Positions 44,209 to 53,300 of a DNA stretch of 64,000 nucleotides are shown here, piece by piece; position 1 is the stretch's first letter, and the number at the start of each line of letters is the position of its first letter. The notes beneath the pieces are model-generated. The model saw nothing but the letters and a program-made list of their open reading frames with translations. It made no database searches and was not told the origin of the DNA. Origin of the DNA: JBOEGW01 sp050633625 (GTDB taxonomy: Bacteria > Pseudomonadota > Alphaproteobacteria > Rhodobacterales > Rhodobacteraceae); contig JBOEGW010000011.1 of NCBI GenBank assembly GCA_050633625.1, positions 468,424-532,423 of the forward strand, given 5' to 3'. The translations under genes were made by a program, and so were the position numbers.

Positions 44209-45035
44209 ATACGCACATCCAACAGACCGCCGAAAGCTATGTAACGCCAGATGGGCGCACGATTGGTGGCGTCATTATGGAGATGAAAAACATCACGCTA
44301 CGGTTTGGTGGCGTTGTGGCGATTGAGAACATTTCCTTCGACATTCGCGAGGGAGAAATTCGCGCCATTATCGGCCCAAATGGCGCCGGAAAATCGTCGA
44401 TGCTCAACGTGATTTCGGGGTTCTATGTGCCCCAAGAAGGCCAGGTGATGTTTCACGGAAAACCCCGCCCGCAAATGCGACCCTATCAGGTGGCGCAACA
44501 AGGTATCGCGCGGACATTTCAAAACATCGCGCTTTTTGACGGAATGAGCGTGCTGGACAACATCATGACCGGGCGGCTCACAAAGATGGGAACGAACCTG
44601 TTTCAACAAGCTTTGTGGTGGGGAAAGGCGTCAAAAGAGGAGTTTGCCCATCGCGAACAGGTCGAGAAGGTCATCGACTTTCTGGAAATTCAAAGCATCC
44701 GCAAAACGCCAGTTGGACGCCTGCCTTATGGCCTGAAAAAGCGGGTCGAATTGGCGCGCGCCTTGGCGGCGGAGCCAAACCTTTTGCTGCTTGATGAGCC
44801 GATGGCTGGGATGAACGTCGAGGAAAAAGAGGACATGTCGCGGTTTATTCTCGATGTGAATGACGAGTTTGGCACAACAATCGCGCTCATTGAACATGAC
44901 ATGGGCGTTGTGATGGACCTCTCTGATCGCGTCGTCGTGATGGACTACGGCAAGAAGATTGGTGACGGAACGCCCGACGAAGTTCGGGGCAATCAAGATG
45001 TGATCGACGCCTATCTTGGCGTGGCGCAGGATTAG
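44205..45035 (+). CDS. ABC importer ATPase, LivG type
   Basis: A 276-residue nucleotide-binding subunit. Walker A GPNGAGKSS is at 57-65, the signature region reads LPYGLKKRVELARALA and Walker B LLLLDEPMAGM. LivG-type features are RTFQNIALFDGMSVLDN and the C-terminal IEHDMGVVMDLSDRVVVMDYG. The signature LPYGLKKR lacks the usual Gln after Gly. It starts inside the ligase stop codon. Confidence 0.93.
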   Translation: MNTHIQQTAESYVTPDGRTIGGVIMEMKNITLRFGGVVAIENISFDIREGEIRAIIGPNGAGKSSMLNVISGFYVPQEGQVMFHGKPRPQMRPYQVAQQGIARTFQNIALFDGMSVLDNIMTGRLTKMGTNLFQQALWWGKASKEEFAHREQVEKVIDFLEIQSIRKTPVGRLPYGLKKRVELARALAAEPNLLLLDEPMAGMNVEEKEDMSRFILDVNDEFGTTIALIEHDMGVVMDLSDRVVVMDYGKKIGDGTPDEVRGNQDVIDAYLGVAQD

Positions 45036-45046
45036 GGGGAGGGGAC

Positions 45047-46033
45047 ATGCCTGATCAGCTTCTTTTTGCGATGGAAGTCACCCTCAACGGCTTGATGGCC
45101 GGGGTGTTGTATTCGCTCGTGGCGCTGGGTTTCGTACTCATTTTTAAGGCGTCCGGAATTTTCAATTATGCTCAAGGTGTGATGGCGCTCTTTGCGGCGT
45201 TGACCTTGGTTGGCATACAAAACGGACAAGTCCCTTTCGCGCATCTTATCAACGCGATGTTTGGGACCGAAGTGCACCATTTTGGCTGGCATGTCCCCGC
45301 CGTCTTGGCGATCCTTTTGACGGCAGTTGTGATGGTTGGTTTCGCTTGGTTGGTGGAACGCTACATCCTGCGGCATTTGGTCAATCAGCCCGACATAATC
45401 TTGTTCATGGCCACCATTGGACTTGCGTATTTCATGGAAGGATTTGGCGATTTGATGTGGGGCGCCGACATCAAGAAACTTGATGTTGGCCTACCGCAAG
45501 GGATCAATGTCGCGATTGATGACACCACCTTTGGCTGGTTCGGTTATGGCTTCTTTATCGACAATCTCGACATTGCGGCCACCGTCGTTGCGGTGATCCT
45601 TGTGGTGTCGCTGACGTTATTTTCACAGTTTTCCAAACAAGGCCGTGCCCTGCGTGCGGTGGCGGACGATCATCAGGCCGCTTTGTCCGTTGGCATTTCC
45701 TTGCGCTTCATTTGGGTGCTTGTGTGGTCCATCGCCGGATTTGTAGCGCTGGTCGCTGGCATCATGTGGGGCGCGAAGTCGGGGGTGCAATTCTCGCTCT
45801 CTCTTATCGCGCTCAAAGCGCTTCCCGTGCTGATGCTGGGCGGCTTTACCTCTATCCCCGGCGCGATTGTTGGCGGGCTTATTATCGGGGTGGGCGAAAA
45901 GCTCTTTGAATTCCTGATCGGGCCACTGGTGGGCGGCGCAACCGAAAACTGGTTCGCCTATGTGCTCGCCCTATTGTTCCTCGTCTTCCGGCCTCAAGGC
46001 CTGTTTGGCGAAAAAATCATCGAAAGGGTGTAG
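45047..46033 (+). CDS. ABC importer permease, LivH type
   Basis: A 328-residue inner-membrane permease. LNGLMAGVLYSLVALGFVLI, then GIFNYAQGVMALFAA, is the LivH signature, and the protein has about eight hydrophobic helices. GRALRAVADDHQAALSVGIS is the EAA-like loop that contacts the ATPase. It begins 11 bases after the LivG-type gene. Confidence 0.93.
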   Translation: MPDQLLFAMEVTLNGLMAGVLYSLVALGFVLIFKASGIFNYAQGVMALFAALTLVGIQNGQVPFAHLINAMFGTEVHHFGWHVPAVLAILLTAVVMVGFAWLVERYILRHLVNQPDIILFMATIGLAYFMEGFGDLMWGADIKKLDVGLPQGINVAIDDTTFGWFGYGFFIDNLDIAATVVAVILVVSLTLFSQFSKQGRALRAVADDHQAALSVGISLRFIWVLVWSIAGFVALVAGIMWGAKSGVQFSLSLIALKALPVLMLGGFTSIPGAIVGGLIIGVGEKLFEFLIGPLVGGATENWFAYVLALLFLVFRPQGLFGEKIIERV

Positions 46034-46038
46034 GCGAC

Positions 46039-47115
46039 ATGCTGTATCGCGAGGCCGGAGATTTCAAAACGTCCTACGGCAAGGACAGCCAAACCTTTCC
46101 GATCAAATTCGACAGAGTTGGGTTTTGGGTTGTGGTTGCCTTTGCCTTTCTGGTCGTTCCATTCATCATCAACGATTACTGGGCCAGCGCTGTTGCTGTC
46201 CCTTTCCTGATCTATGCAATTGCCGCGCTGGGCCTAAATATCCTCACCGGATATGCGGGGCAGGTTTCGCTGGGCACCGGCGGATTTATGGCAGTTGGCG
46301 CCTATGCCTGTTACAAGCTGATGACCGCATTTCCGGATGTGAATATCTTTTTCCACGTCTTAATCGCGGGTGGGATTACGGCGATTGTCGGCGTTCTGTT
46401 TGGCTTGCCAAGCCTGCGCATCAAGGGGTTTTACCTCGCCGTGGCAACCTTGGCGGCGCAGTTCTTCCTCGTGTGGCTGTTCAACAAAGTGCCGTGGTTC
46501 TACAACAACTCCGCCTCGGGACAGATTTCGGCACCGGAGCGCACGGTGTTCACAATTCCGGTCACCGGGCCAAACACAGATGCTTGGGCCAAATATCTGT
46601 TCTGCCTGATTTTCGTTTTCCTCCTCGCATGGATCGCACGCAACCTGACGCGCGGCTCGGTCGGGCGGAAATGGATGGCGATCCGCGATATGGACATTGC
46701 CGCCGAAATCATCGGGGTGAACCCGCTCATGGCAAAACTCACAGCTTTCGCTGTCAGTTCATTCTTTGTTGGTGTCGCCGGGGCGCTTTTCTTTTCGGTC
46801 TATTTGGGGGCTGTCGAGGTGGGCGAAGCGTTCGGTATCCAAAAATCCTTCCTCGTCTTGTTCATGATTATCATTGGCGGATTAGGATCAATTTTTGGCA
46901 GCTTTGCAGGCGCCGCGTTCATGGTGCTGTTGCCGGTATTGCTAAAGAACATTTTGGTGGGGGGCATGGGCTGGCCCACGGATCTTGCGGCGCATTTGGA
47001 ATTCATGATCGTCGGCGGACTTATTGTCGTTTTCCTCATCGTTGAACCACACGGATTGGCGCAGCTTTGGCGGATCACAAAAGAGAAATTACGGCTCTGG
47101 CCCTTCCCGCATTAG
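46039..47115 (+). CDS. ABC importer permease, LivM type
   Basis: A 358-residue permease. AIAALGLNILTGYAGQVSLG and the coupling loop GRKWMAIRDMDIAAEIIGVN are LivM hallmarks, and the C-terminal MIIIGGLGSIFGSFAGAAFM is typical. It has about nine hydrophobic helices and a hydrophilic insert near 150-180. It starts five bases after the LivH-type gene. Confidence 0.93.
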   Translation: MLYREAGDFKTSYGKDSQTFPIKFDRVGFWVVVAFAFLVVPFIINDYWASAVAVPFLIYAIAALGLNILTGYAGQVSLGTGGFMAVGAYACYKLMTAFPDVNIFFHVLIAGGITAIVGVLFGLPSLRIKGFYLAVATLAAQFFLVWLFNKVPWFYNNSASGQISAPERTVFTIPVTGPNTDAWAKYLFCLIFVFLLAWIARNLTRGSVGRKWMAIRDMDIAAEIIGVNPLMAKLTAFAVSSFFVGVAGALFFSVYLGAVEVGEAFGIQKSFLVLFMIIIGGLGSIFGSFAGAAFMVLLPVLLKNILVGGMGWPTDLAAHLEFMIVGGLIVVFLIVEPHGLAQLWRITKEKLRLWPFPH

Positions 47116-47195
47116 GCGGGGCGCGCCCAACGCAAGACGGGGGTCAACCCTCGCACAACACAAACCATTGGACAAACCTAGGGAGGATACACCCA

Positions 47196-48479
47196 ATGAA
47201 AACCAAACTCGCAATGATCGCGCTGGGCGCGACACTGGCGGCAGGTCCGGCGCTTGCCGATTTGACCTTCACGGCCCTCAGCTATCGTACTGGGCCATAT
47301 GCAGCGAACGGCATTCCGTTTGCGGACGGCTATCAAGACTACTTCACACTGCTCAATGAGCGTGATGGGGGCATTGGTGGCGAAATGATTGAGCTGATCG
47401 AATGTGAAACCGGCTACAACACTGAAAAAGGCGTTGAGTGCTATGAGAGCACAAAAGGCTCCGGCGCGCTCGTGTACCAACCATTGTCTACCGGCATCAC
47501 CTATCAGCTGATCCCGAAAGCAACGGCGGACGGCATTCCAGTACATTCCATGGGATATGGGCGCACCTCCGCGAAAAATGGCGAAGTGTTTCGCAACATC
47601 TTCAACTACCCAGCAAACTATTGGGACGGGGCGTCCGTTGGGATCAAGTACCTGCTGAACGAGAATGGCGGTGATTTGTCCGGCAAAAAAATTGCCCTCG
47701 TCTATCATAACTCTGCCTACGGGAAGGAGCCAATCCGAACGCTTGAGGAGCTGTCTAAGAAGCATGGTTTTGAGCTGACAACATTGCCCGTCGATCATCC
47801 CGGCCAAGAGCAAAAATCGCAGTGGCTTCAGATCCGGCGCGAAAAACCGGATTACGTGTTGATGTGGGGTTGGGGCGTGATGAACCAAGTCGCGATCCAA
47901 GAGGCCGTGAATATCCGCTATCCGATGGAGAATTTTATCGGCATCTGGTGGTCGGGTTCGGAAAATGATGTGTTGCCTGCGGGCGAAGGCGCGAACGGAT
48001 ATAAGGCGCTGACGTTCCATAATGTTGGCATGGATTATCCGGTGTTTGCCGACATTCAAACGCATGTAGTTGATGCGGGCAAAGCAGCCGGCGCGGGCGA
48101 CCAAATCGGCACAGCCCTCTATAACCGTGGCATGTATGCGGCGATGTTGGCGGCTGAAGCGGCGAAAACAGCGCAAGAGATCAGTGGTAACATGGATATT
48201 TCGGCTGCCGAAATGCGCGCCGGGATGGAAGCGCTGGAAATCACCGAGGAGAAAATGGCCGCGCTTGGTCTTCCGGGCTTTGGTCCTGCTTTCAAGGTTT
48301 CCTGTCAAAACCATGGTGGCGACGGCTATGCTGCCGTGGCTCAGTGGGATGCCGCCGCCGGTCAATGGGGCTTGATCACCGACTATATGCAGTCTGATCA
48401 AGAGGTTCTCGCACCGCTTGTTGCAGAGGATTCCGCGGCCTTTGCCGCCGAAGCCGGTATCACGCCCGGTTGCGACTAA
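47196..48479 (+). CDS. ABC importer periplasmic binding protein, LivJ-like
   Basis: A 427-residue solute-binding protein with a Sec signal (MKTKLAMIALGATLAAGPALA). The type I periplasmic fold is seen in ALSYRTGPYAANGIPFADGY, GGEMIELIECETGYNTEKGV and GKKIALVYHNSAYGKEPIRT. It is larger than amino-acid-binding LivJ (about 345 residues) and resembles the binding proteins encoded beside CoA ligases, for which aromatic or acyl substrates are suspected. GGGAGGATAC precedes the ATG at 47196. Confidence 0.9.
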   Translation: MKTKLAMIALGATLAAGPALADLTFTALSYRTGPYAANGIPFADGYQDYFTLLNERDGGIGGEMIELIECETGYNTEKGVECYESTKGSGALVYQPLSTGITYQLIPKATADGIPVHSMGYGRTSAKNGEVFRNIFNYPANYWDGASVGIKYLLNENGGDLSGKKIALVYHNSAYGKEPIRTLEELSKKHGFELTTLPVDHPGQEQKSQWLQIRREKPDYVLMWGWGVMNQVAIQEAVNIRYPMENFIGIWWSGSENDVLPAGEGANGYKALTFHNVGMDYPVFADIQTHVVDAGKAAGAGDQIGTALYNRGMYAAMLAAEAAKTAQEISGNMDISAAEMRAGMEALEITEEKMAALGLPGFGPAFKVSCQNHGGDGYAAVAQWDAAAGQWGLITDYMQSDQEVLAPLVAEDSAAFAAEAGITPGCD

Positions 48480-48539
48480 ACACGCCTCCTTGGCCCGGCA
48501 TTCGCTGGGCCAAGGACCACTCAGATTTTGGATTTCGCC

Positions 48540-49367
48540 ATGCTAGACGCCACGCCAGCCCCCCCCGAGACCGTGCTTGAGGTCAACAATATCGAAGTGA
48601 TCTACAATCATGTGATCCTCGTTCTCAAAGGCGTGAGCCTGAACGTACCAAAAGGAGGGATCACCGCTTTACTCGGCGGCAATGGCGCGGGTAAAACCAC
48701 CACGCTCAAAGCGATTTCAAACTTGCTGCACTCGGAGCGTGGCGAAGTGACGAAGGGCAGTATTCACTATCGCGGCGAACGCATTCAAGCCCTCGCGCCA
48801 GCTGATCTTGTGCAAAAAGGCGTCATCCAAGTGATGGAGGGGCGCCATTGTTTTGAGCACCTGACAGTGGAGGAAAACCTGCTGACTGGCGCCTATACGC
48901 GCAAGGATGGAAAGGCGGCGATCGAGGCCGATCTGGAAATGGTCTATACCTATTTCCCGCGTCTCAAAGAGCGCCGAAAATCTCAAGCGGGCTATACCTC
49001 AGGTGGTGAGCAACAAATGGTCGCGATTGGCCGCGCATTGATGTCGCGCCCGGAAACGATCCTTTTGGACGAGCCGTCAATGGGGCTTGCGCCGCAACTT
49101 GTGGAGCAGATTTTTGAGATCGTGAAATCGCTTAATGAAGGCGAGGGCTATACCTTCCTTTTGGCCGAGCAGAACACCAACGTCGCGCTGAGGTACGCGC
49201 ATTACGGATACATCATGGAATCTGGTCGGATCGTGATGGATGGTCCAGCGGCGGAGCTGCGGGAAAACCCGGATGTGAAGGAATTCTACCTCGGCATGTC
49301 CGATGAAGGCCGAAAGTCATTTCGAGATGTGCGCTCGTATCGTCGCCGTAAACGCTGGTTGGCTTAG
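48540..49367 (+). CDS. ABC importer ATPase, LivF type
   Basis: A 275-residue nucleotide-binding subunit. Walker A GGNGAGKTTT, signature YTSGGEQQMVAIGRALM and Walker B ILLDEPSMGLAPQLVEQIF are all intact. The stretch VIQVMEGRHCFEHLTVEENL is LivF-like. The ATG at 48540 is preferred to a TTG at 48528. It is the second ATPase of the importer. Confidence 0.93.
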   Translation: MLDATPAPPETVLEVNNIEVIYNHVILVLKGVSLNVPKGGITALLGGNGAGKTTTLKAISNLLHSERGEVTKGSIHYRGERIQALAPADLVQKGVIQVMEGRHCFEHLTVEENLLTGAYTRKDGKAAIEADLEMVYTYFPRLKERRKSQAGYTSGGEQQMVAIGRALMSRPETILLDEPSMGLAPQLVEQIFEIVKSLNEGEGYTFLLAEQNTNVALRYAHYGYIMESGRIVMDGPAAELRENPDVKEFYLGMSDEGRKSFRDVRSYRRRKRWLA

Positions 49368-49376
49368 GGGCGCAGG

Positions 49377-50594
49377 ATGACTCATTTTGATGATCTAGAA
49401 ACCCGCTCGGCCGATGCGCGGGCATCCGATTTAGCCAAGGCCCTACCACCCCAGATTTTGCGTGCCAAAGGACTGGCGGGGTATGGCGCGTCTTTGGCAA
49501 ACATTGACCCGGATGAAATTTCTTCGGTGGAGGCTTTGGCAGCGCTACCTGTTTTGCGCAAATCCGACCTTGGCGCGGCGCAAGCCGCGAATGCGCCACT
49601 TGGCGCCTTTGCATCCAAGCCCGCGCATCAATTCGCGCATATCTTCCAAAGCCCCGGACCAATTTACGAGCCGGGCGGCGTTTCGGATGATTGGTGGCGT
49701 ATTGGTCGGTTTTTGACGGCGGCCGGAATTGGGCCGGGCGACATTGTGCAAAACTGCTTTTCCTACCATTTGACACCGGCGGGCATGATCTTTGAGAACG
49801 GCGCGCGGGCGGTGGGCGCTGCCGTGATCCCAGCGGGGGTTGGTCAGACGGAATTGCAAGTGCGCGCGGCTGCCGACATTGGCGCAACCGCTTACGCGGG
49901 GACGCCGGACTACCTCAAGATCATCCTAGACCGTGCCGACGCGCAGGGTGTCAAACTTGGCATCACCAAAGCGGCTGTTGGGGGCGGGGCTTTGTTTCCT
50001 TCTTTACGTCAGGAATATGCTGATCGCGGGATCAGTTGCCTGCAAAACTATGCCACCGCTGACCTTGGCAATATTGCCTATGAAAGCCCCGCTATGGAGG
50101 GGATGATCGTGGATGAAGGGGTGATCGTTGAGATCGTTCGCCCCGGAACGGGCGACCCAGTCGCGGCGGGAGAAGTTGGCGAGGTTGTTGTGACAACACT
50201 CAATCCAGACTACCCCCTCATCCGTTTCGCAACGGGCGATCTTTCAGCGGTTCTGCCCGGACACAGCCCGTGTGGCCGCACGAATATGCGGATCAAGGGC
50301 TGGATGGGGCGGGCTGATCAGACAACAAAGATCAAAGGCATGTTTGTGCGACCTGAGCAGGTTGCCGATTTTGTCGCTAAACATCCAGAAATCACAAAGG
50401 CGCGCATTATTGCCAGCCGCTCTGGTGAAGCGGATGTCATGACTGTGCAGGTCGAGGCCACAGGCGGCGATCCGGCGGCATTTGCGGCTTCCGTAGTGGA
50501 TACGTTGAAACTGCGCGGCACAATTGAGGTGGTTGCGCCCGGAACCTTGCCCAATGACGGGAAAGTCATCGACGATACCCGCAGCTACGACTAA
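49377..50594 (+). CDS. PaaK-like (phenylacetate-type) CoA ligase
   Basis: A 405-residue adenylate-forming enzyme, a little shorter than PaaK (about 430-440). SVEALAALPVLRKSDL, CFSYHLTPAGMIFENGARAV, LQNYATADLGNIAYESP and the C-terminal GWMGRADQTTKIKGMFVRPE are the landmarks of the phenylacetate-CoA ligase group. The usual P-loop sequence for this group is replaced by FQSPGPIYEPGG, which deserves a check. It lies nine bases after the LivF-type gene and is followed by a strong terminator, so it ends the operon. Confidence 0.85.
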   Translation: MTHFDDLETRSADARASDLAKALPPQILRAKGLAGYGASLANIDPDEISSVEALAALPVLRKSDLGAAQAANAPLGAFASKPAHQFAHIFQSPGPIYEPGGVSDDWWRIGRFLTAAGIGPGDIVQNCFSYHLTPAGMIFENGARAVGAAVIPAGVGQTELQVRAAADIGATAYAGTPDYLKIILDRADAQGVKLGITKAAVGGGALFPSLRQEYADRGISCLQNYATADLGNIAYESPAMEGMIVDEGVIVEIVRPGTGDPVAAGEVGEVVVTTLNPDYPLIRFATGDLSAVLPGHSPCGRTNMRIKGWMGRADQTTKIKGMFVRPEQVADFVAKHPEITKARIIASRSGEADVMTVQVEATGGDPAAFAASVVDTLKLRGTIEVVAPGTLPNDGKVIDDTRSYD

Positions 50595-50611
50595 CCCACC
50601 ACTCACGCATT

Positions 50612-50647
50612 AAAAAAGGCCGCCCGGAATGAACTGGGCGGCCTTTT
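50612..50647. terminator. Bidirectional terminator
   Basis: AAAAGGCCGCCC (50614-50625) pairs with GGGCGGCCTTTT (50636-50647) with a ten-base loop. A-run on one side and T-run on the other let it end both the ligase operon (+) and rpmJ (-). Confidence 0.9.
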
Positions 50648-50667
50648 AATTTCGTGAGCTCTTATGC

Positions 50668-50793
50668 TCAGCCCTGACGGGCTTTGAACCGACGCTGGGT
50701 CTTGTTGATCACGTAGACGCGGCCTTTACGGCGCACGACACGGCAATCACGGTGCCGGTTCTTCAGCGAGCGGAGCGAGTTGCGGACTTTCAT
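50668..50793 (-). CDS. rpmJ: 50S ribosomal protein L36
   Basis: Encodes 41 residues: MKVRNSLRSLKNRHRDCRVV, then RRKGRVYVINKTQRRFKARQG. This is L36 of the longer type that lacks most of the zinc-binding cysteines (only one Cys remains here), usual in proteobacteria for the paralogue-like form. AGGAGAAGG is just upstream of the ATG. tRNA-Val lies 64 bases upstream on the same strand, so they can share a transcript. Confidence 0.95.
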   Translation of the reverse strand: MKVRNSLRSLKNRHRDCRVVRRKGRVYVINKTQRRFKARQG

Positions 50794-50857
50794 AGACCTT
50801 CTCCTCATACGCGGCGCTGGTCGCGCCATTAAAGTTTGCCTCAAGCGAGGCGGTTCA

Positions 50858-50932
50858 TGGTGGGCGATACTGGGATCGAACCAGTGACCCCTTCGATGTC
50901 AACGAAGTGCTCTACCGCTGAGCTAATCACCC
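50858..50932 (-). tRNA. tRNA-Val (anticodon GAC)
   Basis: The minus strand folds as a complete tRNA: acceptor stem GGGTGAT with ATCGCCC (one T-G pair), D-arm GCTC..GAGC, anticodon arm CTTCG-TTGACAT-CGAAG, T-arm ACTGG-TTCGATC-CCAGT, and encoded ACCA at 50858-50861. The loop places GAC as anticodon, reading GUC and GUU valine codons. Confidence 0.96.
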
Positions 50933-51009
50933 AATATTTCGCATCCAAAGGCAGGCCGAAACCATTCTTCAAACAAACAGACGCGGGAAAACCCGCGCCG
51001 GTTCGGCTG

Positions 51010-51038
51010 TCTATAAGAGGAGTCGGAGCCTCTTGCAA
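51010..51038 (-). promoter_or_regulatory. Sigma-70-type promoter for tRNA-Val (and rpmJ)
   Basis: On the minus strand TTGCAA (51033-51038) and TATAGA (51010-51015) are 17 bases apart, close to the TTGACA/TATAAT consensus. Transcription would start near 51003, about 70 bases before the tRNA. Confidence 0.65.
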
Positions 51039-51122
51039 GGGGGTTTTGCACAGGCTCGTATTCCGCTTATAGTGGGGCGAGAAGTGATCGGATTTCAACA
51101 CCTTCAAAGGCGGCCAAGCGCG

Positions 51123-51983
51123 ATGAAACCTCCCTATGAGTTGTTCCAGCCTCGGTTGCGCTCGACGTCGGTTGTGTTTGCCTCTCCTCATTCGGGTCGT
51201 GACTATGCCCGCGCGTTTGGGCGGCGCAGCGTCTTGGATGATTTGACCCTACGGTCTTCCGAGGATGCCTTTGTCGACGAGTTGTTCGCGGGCTGCACCA
51301 AAGAGGGTGCGCCGTTGATCGCGGCGAATGGACCGCGCGCTTTTGTTGATCTGAATCGAGGGTATGAAGAACTGGACCCAGCTTTGATCAAAGGGGTGGC
51401 AAAATCCGCCCATAATCCGCGCGTGGCATCCGGGCTTGGGGTGATCCCGCGCGTCGTGTCGGGTGGGCGGCAGATTTACCGTGGGAAGATCCCCCTGTCC
51501 GAAGCCCATGCGCGCTTAAAGGAACATTGGTACCCCTATCACGATAAGCTACGGGCCTTGTTACAGGAGAGCCATCAGCTTTTTGGGCAAGCAATTTTGA
51601 TAGATTGTCATTCAATGCCGCATGAAGCGATTGAAAGCCTGTGTCGGAGTAGGCAAGAGCGCCCTGAGATTGTCATCGGGGATCGGTTCGGCGCGTCCGC
51701 CCATAGCGGGATCGTCGAGGGGATCGAGGCGGCGTTTCGCAGTGAAGGGTTTAAGGTGGCCCGCAACACACCGTTTGCGGGTGCCTATATCGCCCAACAT
51801 TACGGGCGCCCTTCGCGCAACCAACATGTTGTTCAGGTCGAGATCGACAGGGCGCTTTATATGAATGAAAAGCTCATCCGCAAGAATGGGAATTACGCAT
51901 CCTTTCAGGCAGCGTTGACCCGGATCATTCCCCTGCTCGCAAACGTGGGGCGCGCCAATGAGTTGCCGCTCGCGGCCGAATAG
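51123..51983 (+). CDS. N-formylglutamate amidohydrolase-family protein
   Basis: A 286-residue zinc hydrolase-like protein. VVFASPHSGRDYARAF carries the first His, FVDLNRGYEELDPAL and ILIDCHSMPHEA the further expected ligands, and VVQVEIDRALYMNE is typical of the family. Members split N-formylglutamate in histidine breakdown, but no hut genes are here, so the substrate may differ. I chose the ATG at 51123 (MKPPYELF); the upstream frame overlaps the tRNA promoter. Confidence 0.88.
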   Translation: MKPPYELFQPRLRSTSVVFASPHSGRDYARAFGRRSVLDDLTLRSSEDAFVDELFAGCTKEGAPLIAANGPRAFVDLNRGYEELDPALIKGVAKSAHNPRVASGLGVIPRVVSGGRQIYRGKIPLSEAHARLKEHWYPYHDKLRALLQESHQLFGQAILIDCHSMPHEAIESLCRSRQERPEIVIGDRFGASAHSGIVEGIEAAFRSEGFKVARNTPFAGAYIAQHYGRPSRNQHVVQVEIDRALYMNEKLIRKNGNYASFQAALTRIIPLLANVGRANELPLAAE

Positions 51984-51995
51984 ACCCCCAAGAAC

Positions 51996-53249
51996 CTATC
52001 GAATGGATCGACCTTTCAGGATCGCGCCCTCACCAAACTTCGCTCGAATGGCATCCGTCGCCTTTTCGGCGGCGCGCCGTTTTTGGGCGTTCGGGTCCAA
52101 CAAATCGCCCGCGGTATCTGCGCCTTGAGAGCTAGTCAGGTCCGAAATGCCGACCCCAATCAGACGAAATGGCCCTTTATCAGAAACCGTGTCGAACAAA
52201 CTGCGCACTGTGCGGTAAATCCGGTCGGCGGATTGGGTCGAATCCGGTAGGCTCACGCGCTTTGACAAGGCTTTGAAATCGGCGCGTTTCAATTTCAGCG
52301 TGATCACTCGACCAGACTTATCTTGGGCTTTTGCACGATCCGCGACCTTCTCGGAAAGGCGCCACAAATGACCGTCCAAGAGGCCAATATCGGAAGTATC
52401 CTCGTGAAAGGTCGTCTCGTTAGAAATGGACTTCATGGGTTGATGCGCGGCCACGCGCCGCCGATCTTCACCGCGCGCAAGATAATACAACCGCTCTCCC
52501 ATGGATCCGAACCGATCCGTCAGCGCGTCTTTGTCCCAACGCAACAAATCGGAAAACGTGCGAATTCCTGCCTTGTCTAGAGAGGATTGAGTGGACGCCC
52601 CAACGCCCCATATCAGCCTGACAGGTTTGTCGTTCAAAAAAGAAGCGGTGTCAGCTTTGCCGATGATCGAAAAGCCGCGTGGTTTGTCCAAATCAGACGC
52701 AATCTTCGCGAGAAATTTATTGTGACTTAAGCCAATCGAACCAGAAAGCCCGATCTCGTCTTCCATCCGCTTGAGGAGGCGCGCGAGCATAACAGCGGGC
52801 GGGTGGCCGTGCAGATTTGCGGTGCCTGTCATGTCCAAGAAAGCCTCATCTAACGACAAGGGTTCGATGGAGGGCGTCAGCTCATCCATGAGGGCGCGAA
52901 TATCTTTGGAAACGGCAGCGTAATGCCCACCGCGCGGGCGCACGACCACAGCATCGGGGCAAAGTTTGAGCGCCTGAAACATCGGCATCGCTGAGCGCAC
53001 CCCGCGAATTCGCGCGATATAACAGGCGGTAGAAACAACGCCGCGTTTCCCTCCGCCAATAATCACGGGTTTTGAAGCAAGTTCGGGATTGTCGCGCTTT
53101 TCGACGCTGGCATAAAACGCGTCACAATCCATATGCGCGATGGAAAGGTCGAACAGTTCAGGATGAGATAGAATGCGCGGTGATCGACAAGCCGGGCATC
53201 GGCTTGCGGTCTCAAAAACGTCCAGACAATCGCGACATAGAGCGGGCAT
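51996..53249 (-). CDS. dinB: DNA polymerase IV with N-terminal zinc-ribbon-like extension
   Basis: A 417-residue Y-family translesion polymerase. Residues 1-30 hold two Cys pairs (C5-x2-C8 and C18-x2-C21) like a small zinc ribbon, absent from E. coli DinB. The polymerase motifs are intact: AHMDCDAFYASVEKRDNPEL and SLDEAFLDMTGTA (catalytic Asp/Glu). The helix-hairpin-helix and little-finger domains follow. A basic C-terminal tail ends the protein. It converges on the amidohydrolase-like gene with 12 bases between stops. Confidence 0.94.
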   Translation of the reverse strand: MPALCRDCLDVFETASRCPACRSPRILSHPELFDLSIAHMDCDAFYASVEKRDNPELASKPVIIGGGKRGVVSTACYIARIRGVRSAMPMFQALKLCPDAVVVRPRGGHYAAVSKDIRALMDELTPSIEPLSLDEAFLDMTGTANLHGHPPAVMLARLLKRMEDEIGLSGSIGLSHNKFLAKIASDLDKPRGFSIIGKADTASFLNDKPVRLIWGVGASTQSSLDKAGIRTFSDLLRWDKDALTDRFGSMGERLYYLARGEDRRRVAAHQPMKSISNETTFHEDTSDIGLLDGHLWRLSEKVADRAKAQDKSGRVITLKLKRADFKALSKRVSLPDSTQSADRIYRTVRSLFDTVSDKGPFRLIGVGISDLTSSQGADTAGDLLDPNAQKRRAAEKATDAIRAKFGEGAILKGRSIR

Positions 53250-53300
53250 GACGTAATCCTATCCTATGTCGCGCCCCCGGCGCCATGCTAGAGATGCAGC

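Noticed and set aside
45960..47045. A 361-codon open frame on the plus strand overlapping the LivM-type gene in another frame
   Set aside because: It is rich in Cys, Arg, Trp and His without any recognisable motif, and the overlapping LivM-type protein is clearly real.
47178..48401. A 407-codon open frame antisense to the binding-protein gene
   Set aside because: Composition (many His, Arg, Phe) is that of the complement of a GC-biased gene, and there is no ribosome site or family match.
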